A stretch of 64,000 nt of DNA from Amia ocellicauda (lineage: Eukaryota; Chordata; Actinopteri; Amiiformes; Amiidae), in contig NC_089855.1 in assembly GCF_036373705.1 (NCBI RefSeq), forward strand, positions 7,416,001-7,480,000, in the 5' to 3' direction. Position numbers and translations under genes: made by a program. The notes under the pieces are model-generated. The model was not told the DNA's origin. It did no database searches and saw only the letters and a program-made list of their open reading frames with translations. Numbering within the stretch: position 1 is the stretch's first letter; each line of letters begins with the position of its first letter. This document shows, piece by piece, positions 37,201-47,500 of the stretch.

Positions 37201-39276
37201 TAAAGCACATCTTGTTTTCAAATCCATTGTGGTGGTGTACAGAGCCAAAAGGATGACAATTGTGTCACTGTCCAAATATGTATGGACCTAACTGTAGGTG
37301 AGCAAAATGTCATGATTTAGTAACTCGTATTCAAATGTGTTAGAGGCAGAGCAACGAGAAAATATGCACGTATGAATGTATGTATTTATTTCAGTTTGAT
37401 TTTGTTCTCCACCTGCTAGATTTGTAAACCTGAGATAAGGAAACGGCTTTAGTTCCCCGCTAAAGTATATTAAAAACATTGTCTGCTAAGGCTTTCACAG
37501 ATGGCTGGAAAACATAAGCGTCTTCTCGTTGTAACCTTCAAGATCTGCATTAGAAGAAGAAATGTCCCAATGACAGGCACCACACTCAAATCATGCACAG
37601 TCCAATTAAATGTGAACGCACTGCAGGGAGAACTCAGGCCAGTCCTGCAATGACAGCACGTGACACGGGACCCGTGTTTCCAGGGTTATACCTGCTCATG
37701 AACAACTGCTAACCTGTGTTTCACTGACAATATCAGCTTCCAACGCACTCACTGTACTGTAGCAGAGGAACAAGGACCTGCAGTCACTTTGTAGGATGTC
37801 AGAGGATTTAGCACTGGTTCTATGTACCCTGTTTCTCAAAAACACACTTTTTTACAGACCTTGTTAAGAAGAATTACCCTTCTGCCATTATTGGTTCCTT
37901 CCACCACATATTGGGTCTTCTTAGCAGATGAATCCTGTAGTTCCATTTCACTTTTGCAGTCCGAGCCTCAGGCGAAAAGGGAAAAGGTACTCTATAGTAA
38001 TGTGTATGTCAAACTATTTTATGTTTCTGAGTATTTAAATACTGAACCTGAGATTAATTTCAGTAGGACCTTTAAAGTGTGTCTGTGTGTGTGTGTGCGT
38101 GTGTGGGTGTGTGCGTGTCTGTGTCTGAGTGTGTGTGTATGCATATGTGTGTGTGCGTATGCGTGTGTGTGAATGTACAGGTGAAAGGGTAGAAACTTGC
38201 TTCCGACATTCTCACACTTTGCTTGATTTCTTTACATGAATATGCTATGTATCATTCTTTTCACGTATGAGATTCCAAAGTGACACCTTAAGTGAACTTT
38301 TCTGGGTGAAAGCTTTAGAAATGTTAGTAAATTTGTGACACAGCTGTCCTTCATTGACATCACCATCTATATGAGCGGTTCCCAGCCCTGGTCCTGAAGA
38401 GCCCCTATCCTGGTTTTTGTTCCAATCGAGCTCTCGATTACTTAATTGAACCCTTTTGTAACTAATAATTTCCTAAATCAGATCCTTTTAATTATTTTAA
38501 ACAGTAGGGGTTTTAAGTTAAGTACAGAATGGTATACAGAACTAATTAAAGAGCCAACTATTTTTTCAATAATTAAAAAAGTCAAATCTAAGCAGATTAC
38601 TTCAGTTAAGGTTCAATTAAGTAATTGAGCTCAGTGGATACAAAACCCAGCAGGCCTCCAAGCCCAAGGATTGGAAACCTGATCTATATACCTATGTTTT
38701 ATATATAGTCAGTGGACATTGTAATTCCTGTATGTACTGTTTTCCTTCCTTCTTTCCTTACATTATTTGTCATTTAGCAGACGCTCTTATCCAGGGCGAC
38801 TTACATTTGTACCCATTTATACAGCTGGGCATTTCCTTCCTTCCTTCCTTCCTTCTTTTACAACAGCAAGAAAGCCATAAAGGATGAAATGCATGAATGC
38901 ATCTTGTCTGGGCCCCTGCCTCTCATGATTAGGCTTGCTTTGGTACACATGAGCAGCACTGAAACATGGATGTGGGCAGCCTGCGCCAGCGTCTGCACAC
39001 GTGTTACAATGTGTACAGTGTGCAGTGATTGGGCTCCTACACGATACATGAGCGGCCTGGGCGAGATCAAGTGTGATGCATTGAAAAACAAATCAACCTT
39101 CACAATAATGAAAACGCACTCTGTCCCAGATCAAACAATCCTGTGCTGCAGCAATGCACTTAGAAACAGCCCTGCACCTGTAGACGCGACTTTGACATTG
39201 AAACTGTCCCTGCAGCTCGCAGCGACACGCAGCTCCGTGTTTGACCCCCACAAAGCAAAAGAAACTCACCTGGCAT
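22081..39276 (-). CDS. gyg2: Glycogenin (GYG2 type), 9 coding exons
   Basis: Self-glucosylating GT8 glycosyltransferase that primes glycogen in the cytosol and recruits glycogen synthase. Coding exons in transcript order: 39276-39270, 35081-34940, 32129-31955, 30998-30836, 28786-28660, 28041-27819, 27671-27552, 26119-26009, 22239-22081. They join in phase to about 408 aa. The N-terminus reads [17 protein letters not shown]. The Mn/UDP-glucose DxD motif is DADTL at about 104-108, followed by CNVDELFDR and [16 protein letters not shown]. The acceptor tyrosine lies in VYTYLPAF (about 197). [12 protein letters not shown] closes the catalytic domain. An acidic Ser/Pro/Glu linker spans two exons. 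The conserved C-terminal tail ([20 protein letters not shown]) binds glycogen synthase. VFVF and the SVKPW context favour GYG2 over GYG1, as does the neighbourhood. The linker is much shorter than in human GYG2 (about 501 aa). Confidence 0.96.
22854..22867 (+). promoter_or_regulatory. Candidate CTCF core motif
   Basis: CCAGCAGATGGCAG fits the consensus CCASYAGRKGGCRS at all 14 positions. It lies in the last glycogenin intron. Confidence 0.35.
24068..24150 (+). repeat. Partial SINE-like repeat
   Basis: Shares GGACGCCCTTACCCAGAGCG and ACTTACATTTGTTAC with the copy at 10345. It is diverged and lies in the last glycogenin intron. Confidence 0.45.
24570..24670 (+). mobile_element. CR1-type LINE 3' tip
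   Basis: Short, heavily 5'-truncated copy containing GATCACTTAGTTATTTATGG, CGAGCATGATGGGGCGAATG and the terminal TTCTTATGTTCTT. Confidence 0.65.
24874..25179 (+). mobile_element. hAT-type MITE with perfect 8-bp target duplication
   Basis: 306 bp beginning CAGGGGTCTCAAACTCAG and ending CTGAGTTT-type complement GAGTTTGAGAGCCCTG. It is flanked on both sides by ATTTAGGT (24866-24873 and 25180-25187). Confidence 0.8.
25599..25757 (+). mobile_element. Short hAT-type MITE with 8-bp target duplication
   Basis: 159 bp from CAGGGATTCACAAACC to GGTTTGGGAATCCCTG, flanked by GTGTAGAC (25591-25598 and 25758-25765). Likely an internal-deletion form of the roughly 306-bp family. Confidence 0.8.
28046..28345 (-). 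mobile_element. CR1-type LINE 3' fragment
   Basis: Reverse-oriented copy. It starts with AAACATAAGAGCATAAGAAA (the complement of the 3' repeats) and runs to TGATGTGGTCGATGCAAC. It lies immediately upstream of the glycogenin exon 28041-27819, so the element's 3' end is only a few bases from that exon's acceptor. Confidence 0.7.
30212..30696 (+). mobile_element. hAT-type MITE carrying a nested CR1
   Basis: Left arm CAGGAGTTCCCAGCCCTGGC and right arm TTGTTGGGAACCCCCTG are inverted. A CR1 fragment occupies 30450-30643. Removing it leaves about 290 bp, the family's normal size. Confidence 0.7.
30450..30643 (-). mobile_element. CR1-type LINE fragment nested in a hAT MITE
   Basis: It begins AAACATAAGAACATAAGAAA and ends GTGTGAAGAAGTGG, interrupting the MITE spanning 30212-30696. 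The MITE's inner arm resumes after it with ATTGAGAGCTCAGTTGGA. This orders the insertions: MITE first, CR1 later. Confidence 0.65.
31955..32129 (-). CDS. gyg2: Glycogenin exon with the DxD motif
   Basis: It encodes [20 protein letters not shown], then [20 protein letters not shown] and ends in FLDADTL. The two aspartates of DAD coordinate manganese and UDP-glucose. The acceptor CCCCCAG and donor CTA|GTGAGT are both strong, and the exon ends in phase 0. Confidence 0.95.
32130..34939. other. Glycogenin intron
   Basis: 2.8 kb with a CR1 fragment (33650-34145). The ORFs here are short and unlike known proteins. Confidence 0.7.
33650..34145 (+). mobile_element. CR1-type LINE fragment
   Basis: About 490 bp of the CR1 3' region, including AGAGGCAGTTCAGAGGAGAG, GGAACAGAGCAGACTACGTG and AACTCCCCAGCGATGTGGCT. 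It stops short of the TTATGTTC tail, so the 3' end is also missing. Glycogenin intron. Confidence 0.65.
35640..35710 (+). repeat. SINE/LINE 3' tail with (ATTG)n
   Basis: GTAAAGCGCTCTGTGGC, then GGGCGCTATACAAATAAAAA and ATTGATTGATTG. This is a common tail of fish tRNA-SINEs and their partner LINEs. Reversed tails with CAATCAATCAAT occur at 62985-63032, and a fragment with TTGATTGATTG at 16553-16576. Confidence 0.55.
36890..37294 (+). mobile_element. 3' part of a second Tc1 family
   Basis: It encodes the transposase C-terminus ([20 protein letters not shown] ending GFATKY-stop at 37047). An inverted-repeat arm follows, ending in TATGTATGGACCTAACTG at a TA. The left part is absent. Glycogenin intron 1. 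Confidence 0.75.
38075..38172 (+). repeat. (TG)n-rich variable microsatellite
   Basis: Interrupted TG tract with GTGCG and GTATG variants, in glycogenin intron 1. Confidence 0.9.
38373..38681 (+). mobile_element. hAT-type MITE with perfect 8-bp target duplication
   Basis: 309 bp of the family with CTGGTCCTGAAGAGCCCCTA and inner ACTTAATTGAACCC / GGTTCAATTAAGTAATTG arms. It is flanked by ATCTATAT at 38365-38372 and 38682-38689. Confidence 0.8.
38765..38860 (+). repeat. Partial SINE-like repeat followed by (CCTT)n
   Basis: Near-identical to the 10345 copy over TGTCATTTAGCAGACGCTCT through ATACAGCTGGGCATTT, then a tetranucleotide tract of about six CCTT units to 38857. Confidence 0.55.
39270..39276 (-). 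CDS. gyg2: Glycogenin first coding exon, 7 nt coding
   Basis: Only ATG CCA G is coding before a strong donor (CCAG|GTGAGTTT). The next exon, at 35081, supplies TA to complete a valine codon, giving MPVTDQAF. A start codon plus a stub in the first exon is the usual arrangement for glycogenin genes. The first intron is about 4.2 kb. Confidence 0.85.
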
Positions 39277-39570
39277 GACGCTGGAGTCGGGCTGCTTTCC
39301 TTAAGAAAATCACTCCAGCAGGCAGATGACTGTGCGCCAGGCCCGGCCGCGCAGGGATAATCTCCTGTGTGTGTGTGGGTGGGTGGGGGTTGACTGCAGA
39401 TCTGCGCTGTTTCAGACCCTCACACTAGCCCGGGCGCTGTGACCGGCGGCAGGCAGCCCCAGTCCGGCTGCGCAGGGAGTGACAGACGCGCTGGCAGAGC
39501 TGCGGATCTGCGCACTTCACTCTGCGGGACAGACAGGGGTGCATGCTAATGAAGCCGCAAAGCACGCTTT

Positions 39571-39602
<32 letters not shown>
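39571..39602 (+). repeat. (AC)n microsatellite upstream of glycogenin
   Basis: About 16 AC units 300 bp upstream of the glycogenin start codon, in a position where length variation could alter the promoter. Confidence 0.95.
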
Positions 39603-39605
<3 letters not shown>

Positions 39606-39949
39606 TTCACATGTAGTATTTGCCCATGCATTAGCCCTGCAGCCCGGGTTATGTTACTGTGAGCGTCAGTCCGTGCCCTTGCGGTCATTGAGAGCCGTGA
39701 CGCCGCAGGGCTGGCCGCGCCTATAGGCTGCTGCACCGGCCCTGACTGGACACTGGATTCGTCCTCTGCTGGGTAATCCCCCCCGTGTGTGTGATCCTGC
39801 AGGGCCATGCTGCTGCAGACACACGTCCAGATCAGTGCGTGGAAAAAACTGTGGCATCTTCATATTAGCACAGACAACTCCATTAAGGTATGCACAATTC
39901 ACAAGGTCAAACGTTCAGGGGGTGTGCATGTATTTATGCTTGCCATGTC

Positions 39950-40195
39950 CTCTCCATAATTTCCCCCCAATCTGGTCCTAAAAATCCCCCAAATCACGTA
40001 TTTCCCCCTACCCAGAATGTAAAATAAAGTGAGGGCAGAGGGGTGCTGCTGGTGAAGTGAGGTCGGGTTGGGGGGCGAAATCAACTGTGCCAAACCCCTA
40101 AATTCCCCCAGGTTCAAAAAATGATCCCCCAACATTTCCCCCATACAAATGTTGCCCCCAAATTTCCCCCTGGGCTCTTAAAGATCCCCCAAACT
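39950..40195 (-). promoter_or_regulatory. C5/G5-tract cluster between CD99 and GYG2
   Basis: About nine runs of five or more C (for example TTTCCCCC, ATCCCCCAA, TGCCCCCAAA) in 250 bp. In the direction of transcription the RNA would carry repeated GGGGG tracts. The block lies between the CD99 poly(A) signal (40314-40309) and the GYG2 start (39276). Such G-tracts are known pause/termination aids (MAZ-type) and can form G-quadruplexes; that role here is inference. Confidence 0.35.
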
Positions 40196-40308
40196 GGCAA
40201 CAGTGTTTGTGAGCATTGCATCAACTGTATTAGGCTTCTGCTTAATAAGGACACACACTCTGTGCAATAATGCTAAAGGGGAATGTTCATTTTAAAAAAA
40301 GGCACAAC

Positions 40309-40314
40309 TTTATT
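40309..40314 (-). terminator. Candidate CD99 poly(A) signal
   Basis: Minus-strand AATAAA in CTGAATAAAGTTG, about 1.2 kb past the TAA stop at 41513-41511. It is the first canonical signal seen. The AT-rich stretch 41510-40310 is then the 3' UTR. Confidence 0.5.
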
Positions 40315-41510
40315 CAGATCACATGGTAGACAACCAGAACAAGCAATACTATCACAGTGACACACATCTTTCATACATTTTCTAAATACCATCACACGTT
40401 TGTGGAAATACAGTTACAAAAAGCACAGCTTGAATGCTAATTTACAGTTGTACAGTTTTAGTCTGTTTGATCAGCGCAGAGATCTTTCTTTTCCACAGTA
40501 TTGAGGTGTCAGTGAACACGTCTCATTCCAAAGAAATGCAGACGATTCTTAGACAATGTCAGTGGATAAAACGTGTCCGAACATGCCGTGTTGTAAAGAA
40601 ATATTGCATTGTTAAAGATGACTTTTGAGGTTTAATACACTTTTTCTTTGCTCAGCATTGTATTCCAGTGGCTACAATTATTCGGTTAATCATTATTTAA
40701 TGTTCTCTTCGCTTGCACACTGTCTACACAGAAAACAAAAAATGACAACAAAGCAAACAGCCAAAGTCTTTTCTACACAAACTCCCAACAGTATTTACAA
40801 CACAACATTAAAAGATATGGCTTCAAAAGATAAATGTGCCATCTGAGCTACTTTCCTCAGCTGTGAGATCATCTGAGCTGTCAGGTATATACAATTCTGC
40901 AATCTATGAACACAAAAAATATTGGAACAGAAAAGCAACGTGTACAAAAAGCATTTCTATTAATGATTTTCAGCTGTAAAAGGCAGCTCTGGTCTATGTT
41001 TTCTTGTTTTTTAATCAAAGTGCAATCATGAGAAATAAAATTTTAAACATCATAAACTTGCCAGTATTAGCTTGAATTGTATCGAAAAATAGTGTGTTAT
41101 GCAAAAGATATGTTACAGATAAAAAAATGCATCTAAAGTTTTATACCCCCTGAGAGATACAACAATATTGTACTTCAGAAGTCTTTAGTATCACTCACAA
41201 TGGTCCTTTCATACCAACACGTGTGTGTATATTTTCAGTTTCAAAGTAACCTTAAAAAGAGTGCAGTTCCTCTAAGAAGAGTTAGAAACAGCAGAGCACA
41301 GAACAACACAGACATGATATATGACACCAGACCTTCTATAAAGAGTCCATACCCAGGTTTACAATTTCTAAGAACAGCAACATTTAAAACCTACAAATTA
41401 AAATGCGTTTTCGGCCAATCGCAGGTAGCAGAGGCAGGGAGGCGTTTGCAGAAGATGCTCGGAAAGTGATTTGTTGACGGCATTCCTTCAATGAGGCTTT
41501 CCTGAAGGGG

Positions 41511-44500
41511 TTACGATGTCCTGAGCAGATTGCTGAGGACTGGAGAAAACACGGACAATTAAAACTTCAATAGTGTGACGTGTGGAGGATTGCCGTCTCA
41601 CCACACTCATGACTCAGAGTCTAGTCCAGCAGAAAGGACAGACACACACACACAGCACATACTTGCTTACAAAAGTACAAACACTTCCTTATGTCAGATT
41701 TTAAGTTATCAGAACAATATTGTGAAAACTTACCCTGAGGTTCAGAGTGGGTTCCAGCTTGGGTCTTGTTTCCACTCTCTGGGTCAGCTGTGGGTAAAAA
41801 ACAAACACAACTGTGTTATACATCTGAATCTCCACCCCACAAAAAAAATGACGTTGAAGTTACAAGCTATACATTTAAGCGATAAAAAATTACAGGTTTT
41901 TTGTTTATAATTATGAATGTGTAATACCAAATTACACCTTTCTAGACACTGCACAGCGTGTAAGATTATCCCTTAATTATTGTATATATTTGTAAACATC
42001 TGACAGTAGTCAATCGTTGCTTCAGCCACACTGCTGAGCTTCAGTCCAGGGTGATGCGTCAACATCAATGGGCTTTCAAGAATCAGCAGAAAGTTCTTAC
42101 ACTTGATTATCTGGCCCCATATAAAGGCTTATTGCACATAATACCCATGTATGCATAGAATAAAAGCATCTCAATTCATCTCCAATATCCTGCACATGCC
42201 AAGACAAGCTTGCGACAGCCTTACCAAGTCCTCATGCTTGTGGAAAAGCTTTACGCCCGATTCTTACTGGTTTGTCATTCTCCCACCTGTGAGGAAACTG
42301 CCCTGGTGATCGTTGAGTTGTTAAAAAGGTGGCACGTACCTCCCCCTGAGACTTTGAAGCACAGTTTCTTCTTCTGATAAGCGAAATAGCTGGACGCTGC
42401 GCCCAGCAGAGCGACTCCCACTGCGCTCACAATCCCAGCGATCTTACTAGATCCGGCTTCTGCGAAGAGGAGCAACAACACAGTCACCTAAACCCCTTAT
42501 TTACGCATCTATACATCTTGAATTGAACCTGCTCAGTGATGTGATACTCAAACACAAAATGGCTGCTACTAAAAGAATGTGTACATCATTGCAATTTCAC
42601 ATTATTAATCTGTCTACTTGTATTTTGAAATAGTAATTTAGATGATGTGTATATATTACTGTATTCTACAAACCTGTAATTTAACAGCACTATTTTGGTA
42701 ATAACCAGTCTGACTAACTTTAATTCGTCAGTTTAATCCCAGACCCAGAAGAGGGCAGTGTGTCACTACTTTTGATTTTGTGCCACGATTTCCTTTGAAA
42801 CAGGACATGCAGATTGGACGCCAGGTTAACAGTTTCACTCACAATCCTCACAAACGCTACTGTGGTCAGAAACATACTTTGGACACATTAGATATGAAAT
42901 GCTTCAGCTCCACTGATTGCAGTTGGTACTGCATTCAATTAAATAAACTGTTCGGTGACACAGAAAGAGTAGGTCTGAGTTTCCCTTTCACCGATACCAA
43001 TTAGCATAATACAGTTAATTGGCAAACGGAGAGGAACACACTGCATAGGATTACAGTTGTGATTCTGAGACGGATATGGGGAGGCCTGGTAGATAACTTT
43101 AAACCAGCACAGGTACCAGTGGATTTCCAAACACTTTTCATTTGAACCAAGGAGTGCCACACACTGTGTATTAGAGTATGAGACATGAGAATATTACACG
43201 TTTAAACCTCTCAAAAAATCGATGGGGAAGATATGCGTCCTCTGGGGGTTAAGGATTGAGCTCAGGCTTTGATTAAACTTATGATTATGTTACTCTACAT
43301 AACAACGTGTGAAGAAGATGTGTTGCAAAGCACACAGGACAGAGTCACATACTGTACAATTCATCTTCCTGAAAGTTCACACAAATTGGAATGTATTTGA
43401 ATTTGTTTTTTCATTATTTTGTCTTGAGGTTCGGTTGGAAACCATATATGAAATATAGGCAACATAATCTAACTTTATTAATATTAAGACATTTCTGTTC
43501 AAATGTCCACTTACTGACATTATTAGGGAAGTCTAGATGTTCATATAACTTTCGGATACGTCTAGAACTTCCTCAAATTGTTCGCCTTCATTAAGCACAT
43601 TGTTTTTCATATGGGAATCAATAACGGGTCTCTCTGTCTCTGTCTCTCTCTCTCTCTAGCGGTGCTGGTGTTAAACATTGCAGGTGTTGAGCAGTGGATT
43701 TTAATTCCTCTTTTGTTAAAGATTACAGGGAATTAATCAGAATAGTGGCTGAGAATTGGGTGATGTGCAAGGCCTTCTTGCGACTCAGTATGGAGTAGGC
43801 AGTTTGCTTGCACGTCATTTGAACACAGTACAAAATAAAATAAATGCTCCTGCAACAATAATATGACAGAACATTTAAAAAAATTAATTTCCCAAATACA
43901 ATTATTTCAATTAAAAAAAAAAAAGAGAGAATTTTACATATGACCGCTATATTTTTAAATTGTTGGTAACAAAGACAATTGAATTGATATTTAAATAACG
44001 TGCTGTAATAAAAAAAAAACAAAGACTACTTGAAGTAAAATATTTTATTATGCTATCTTTCCACATGAAATGAAATTAATAACATTCACAGAAAACAATT
44101 GAAGCTACAAAACAAACCAAAACAAAAGTCCTAGATGTAATCATCTGCACAGTAAACACAGAACTGTGTGTTTTAAGACAGTGTTGAAATGAAAGCCCTG
44201 GATCACGCCTGGCCCGAGGGGATGCTATACACACCAGCACTTTACATTCGACAGGGGCTGAGCCATGTGCTACACAGGCAAACAATTTACATCATAAAAA
44301 CAAAAACAAAAACAGGCACAACACAAAGTTGCAGAATTGAGCTTATGTAAAAGTCTAAGGCTCCCATTCTCCATTCTTTGGATAACTGGGAGCATCACTT
44401 CCACTGAAAAGGACTTTGTGGAGTTGTATTTAAAAAGAGAGCAAAGACATTTTCCAAGCAACCGCACACACATGTACAAAAAAATAAAAGCACCAACCAC

Positions 44501-47500
44501 AGATGAAGTGAGAGGAGAATGTTTTCAAAGAGGAGATCACATGGCATTTAAATTGTTTGAAAAGCAGACTTGTCTGAAGCAAGCGGAAGACAGACAGCTG
44601 GGCAGTTACCAGCTGTGTTCTGCAGTCGAACCGTATGTAAATAAAATGAACCAGCATAAGCAGCTCCTGTAGCCAATGACTAAAAATAGAAATGTAACCA
44701 GAGGAGTTTATCCTGTCTTTCCTTTATAAAAAGCATACTTGACTTGTAAAGTAACATTTATTGTGCTGTAACAATCTCAGCCTTCTGGAGCTATACTTCA
44801 GAAAATTACCAAACAAAACCAGTAAACAACTTTTGGACAGGACGTGGCACTGGAGCAGACCGGCGCTGTGATCACGTGTGCCTGGATTTACATCTGCAGC
44901 TGCCGGATTCCCGCTTAGAGAATAAAAGGTCGAATAACATCCCTCGACACGCAAGTCATTGTGTCCTGCTAGCCTCGACATTCTCCACGACACAGTAAAA
45001 TAAGCATTTCCCCAAGAAGACTTGTGCAAAAACTGCAGAAGTGCACCGCCCAAGTCGGGGGAACGGAAAACAGCCGTAAAAGCATCCTGGCACAGGTTTC
45101 AGATCAGATGACTTGCTACAATCTCTTGCTTTAATTAAATCAAGCTTCTCCCAAACTACCACATTATTTCCTTCTCTTCTCGCTCTGAATATATTCTCAC
45201 AGAGCCGAAATGTGCAAAGGCAGGAGTGGAATAAACAAACATGAAAAGCAGCACCCCGTCCTCAATACGGTCAGAGCACTGGATTGATGGGGGTCACGCT
45301 TCGCAAATCAGATTTAAAGACACTGCATTTGAAACCTCCAACCAGTCTGGAGCTTCCGAGACGACAACCATTGTAAACCCAATGCCAGAAGACAGGAAAG
45401 AAAGACATCCACTGAGCCCCTCCAGATAAAAAAAAAAGCCATGCAGAAGCACCCCTGTCAACTTCAAAACCGCACAATCATTCGTCCAGATTCAGCATCT
45501 CCAGGGCTCGCTCCACCAGCGGTGCCACTACTTGTTTTAAATTGTTTATCCAAACTCTGAGGCTGTCGGGTGCGTTAGCGTTTAGAAACTTCAGAAGCCG
45601 GCTCCACTGAATCGCTAAATCTGCAACGAAACATAAGTGTAGCAGAGTTTTAGATGTGTGCATGTACAAAGCCAAGGAAGTATATGCTGTGTAATGTGTA
45701 AGCACCCCCAGACCTCAGCAGGACCCCTAATAATAGGCTGCCTCAGATATCCAGAATAAACCTTTGTTACTGCAGGCATCAGTGCCTCTAGGAACTAATG
45801 AGAACCCGAAGGCTAACAAGGTCTCAAACACTCAGGCTTAGTTGATACCGGCATCTATTTCTGCCGTCCCTACCTGTCTTCACAGCTGTTATTAGCTTTG
45901 TTAATCCATGTCCGTGACTAAGCATCACCCATTTATTAATAATTACACTCCATGGAAAGGAAGCCCTCGACAGCGCCATCGGGAGATACACAGCAAGGCG
46001 CCCGTCCCAGTGATCAGCTTGTGGGTGTGCGGTGATTTTTGAGTGGAAAACAGGGCAGGCAGAACACAAGACGCGTTGTTTTTGTTGTTAACGAAGAGAT
46101 TAGTTTTAAAACTAATGAGATGCGCACTTTCTTTTTCACTCCGAGAATGACAAAGCTAGGCGATAACCACACAGCTGGCACACTGACTAATTAGTGAAGC
46201 ACTCCATATTTCCTGGTTGCCGTTTAAAGAGCTGCCATTTAATGAAAATAAACTAATAATAAATACTAGTGTCATCAGGATCTCAGGAGTCGGTTGAGAG
46301 TGGGAAATGGATCAATATTGCCCGTGACAGCTTTAAAGGCATAAATATGCCATCTGGCAGCACGCATAATGACTGAAATAGTCTATACCCCATCTATAGC
46401 TTAAAGCAGCACTGAAATATGGAAATTAATCTTCCATCGTTGCTGCAGAGCCGGTGTTATTGTGAAATAGGCTGTTGTTGCAGGCATTTAAAGAAGGACA
46501 AGATAGAGAGGTTGTTTTACAGAAAAAGCACGACAAATCTACTCCAGTTTCAAGGACTTAAGATACTTTGATATCCCAATGCTGGCAAACAAAACTTCAA
46601 GATTATTCCCCCAAAACACAATACAAATATTAACTATAGCACTAAAAATAATCAGACACGGCTCCCTTTGCCAGAAACGGATTGTAGCAAAGGTCAAGTG
46701 CGGATCCGAGTGTGTGTGTGTGTGTGTGCGTGCGCGCGGACATGTACCAGTACCAGGACATGAACCGACACTCGACCGCACTCAATCACAGAGCTGGGAG
46801 TGTAGCAAAGCGATTAATGGAGATTGGCCTTGAAAATGTGTCATGTGTCTGAACACCTCTGGGATGAACTTAAAAGCTAATCAGAAATAGACCACTTCTC
46901 TCAATTAACTAGAGAGTGCAGTGTAGGGGGAAGAGTATTATCCAGTCAGATAATGCGTGTATGTGAATTAAAAATTATAATATTATAATGAAAAGGAAAA
47001 AAGGAGGCTCAATATTTTCATGAGAGGCAAGTGAGAAGGAAGAAAACTTGAATCGTCAATCGTCAATTATGATTGCTAACCTGTTTGGGGTCCAGAGGTC
47101 GGGACTGTTATGTTGGGACTAATACAGACACACCCCCATAAGCAATGCACCTGAACTCAGCTTTCTGCTTTCATTAGCATCACACTTTCATCCTTTTTTA
47201 TCATTTTTCTCAAAAAAGCAACACAAAACCGCACTATTCATCCTCGTACACAGAAGGCTCATGTTCACAAATTGATTCAAACTGCCCTCCAGAACGCCAG
47301 AAAGTAAACAAAGGTATGTAACGGGTAAGTAAATACACTATATGGCCACAAATATGTGGACACCTGCTCATTGAACATCTCATTCCAAGATCACGGGCAT
47401 TAATATGGAGTTGGTCCCCCTTTGCTGCTATAACAGCCTCCACTCCTCTTGGAAGGCTTTCACTAGATGTGGGAACATTGTTGTGGGGATTTGCTTCCAT

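Larger units (their letters stand above)
35082..39269. other. Glycogenin intron 1
   Basis: 4.2 kb carrying a SINE/LINE tail (35640), the Tc1 3' fragment (36890-37294), a TG microsatellite, a hAT MITE and the SINE-like/(CCTT)n block. Confidence 0.75.

Noticed and set aside
40320..41510. Several ORFs of 60-90 codons
   Set aside because: They fall in the probable 3' UTR of CD99, are antisense to it, and show no protein features.
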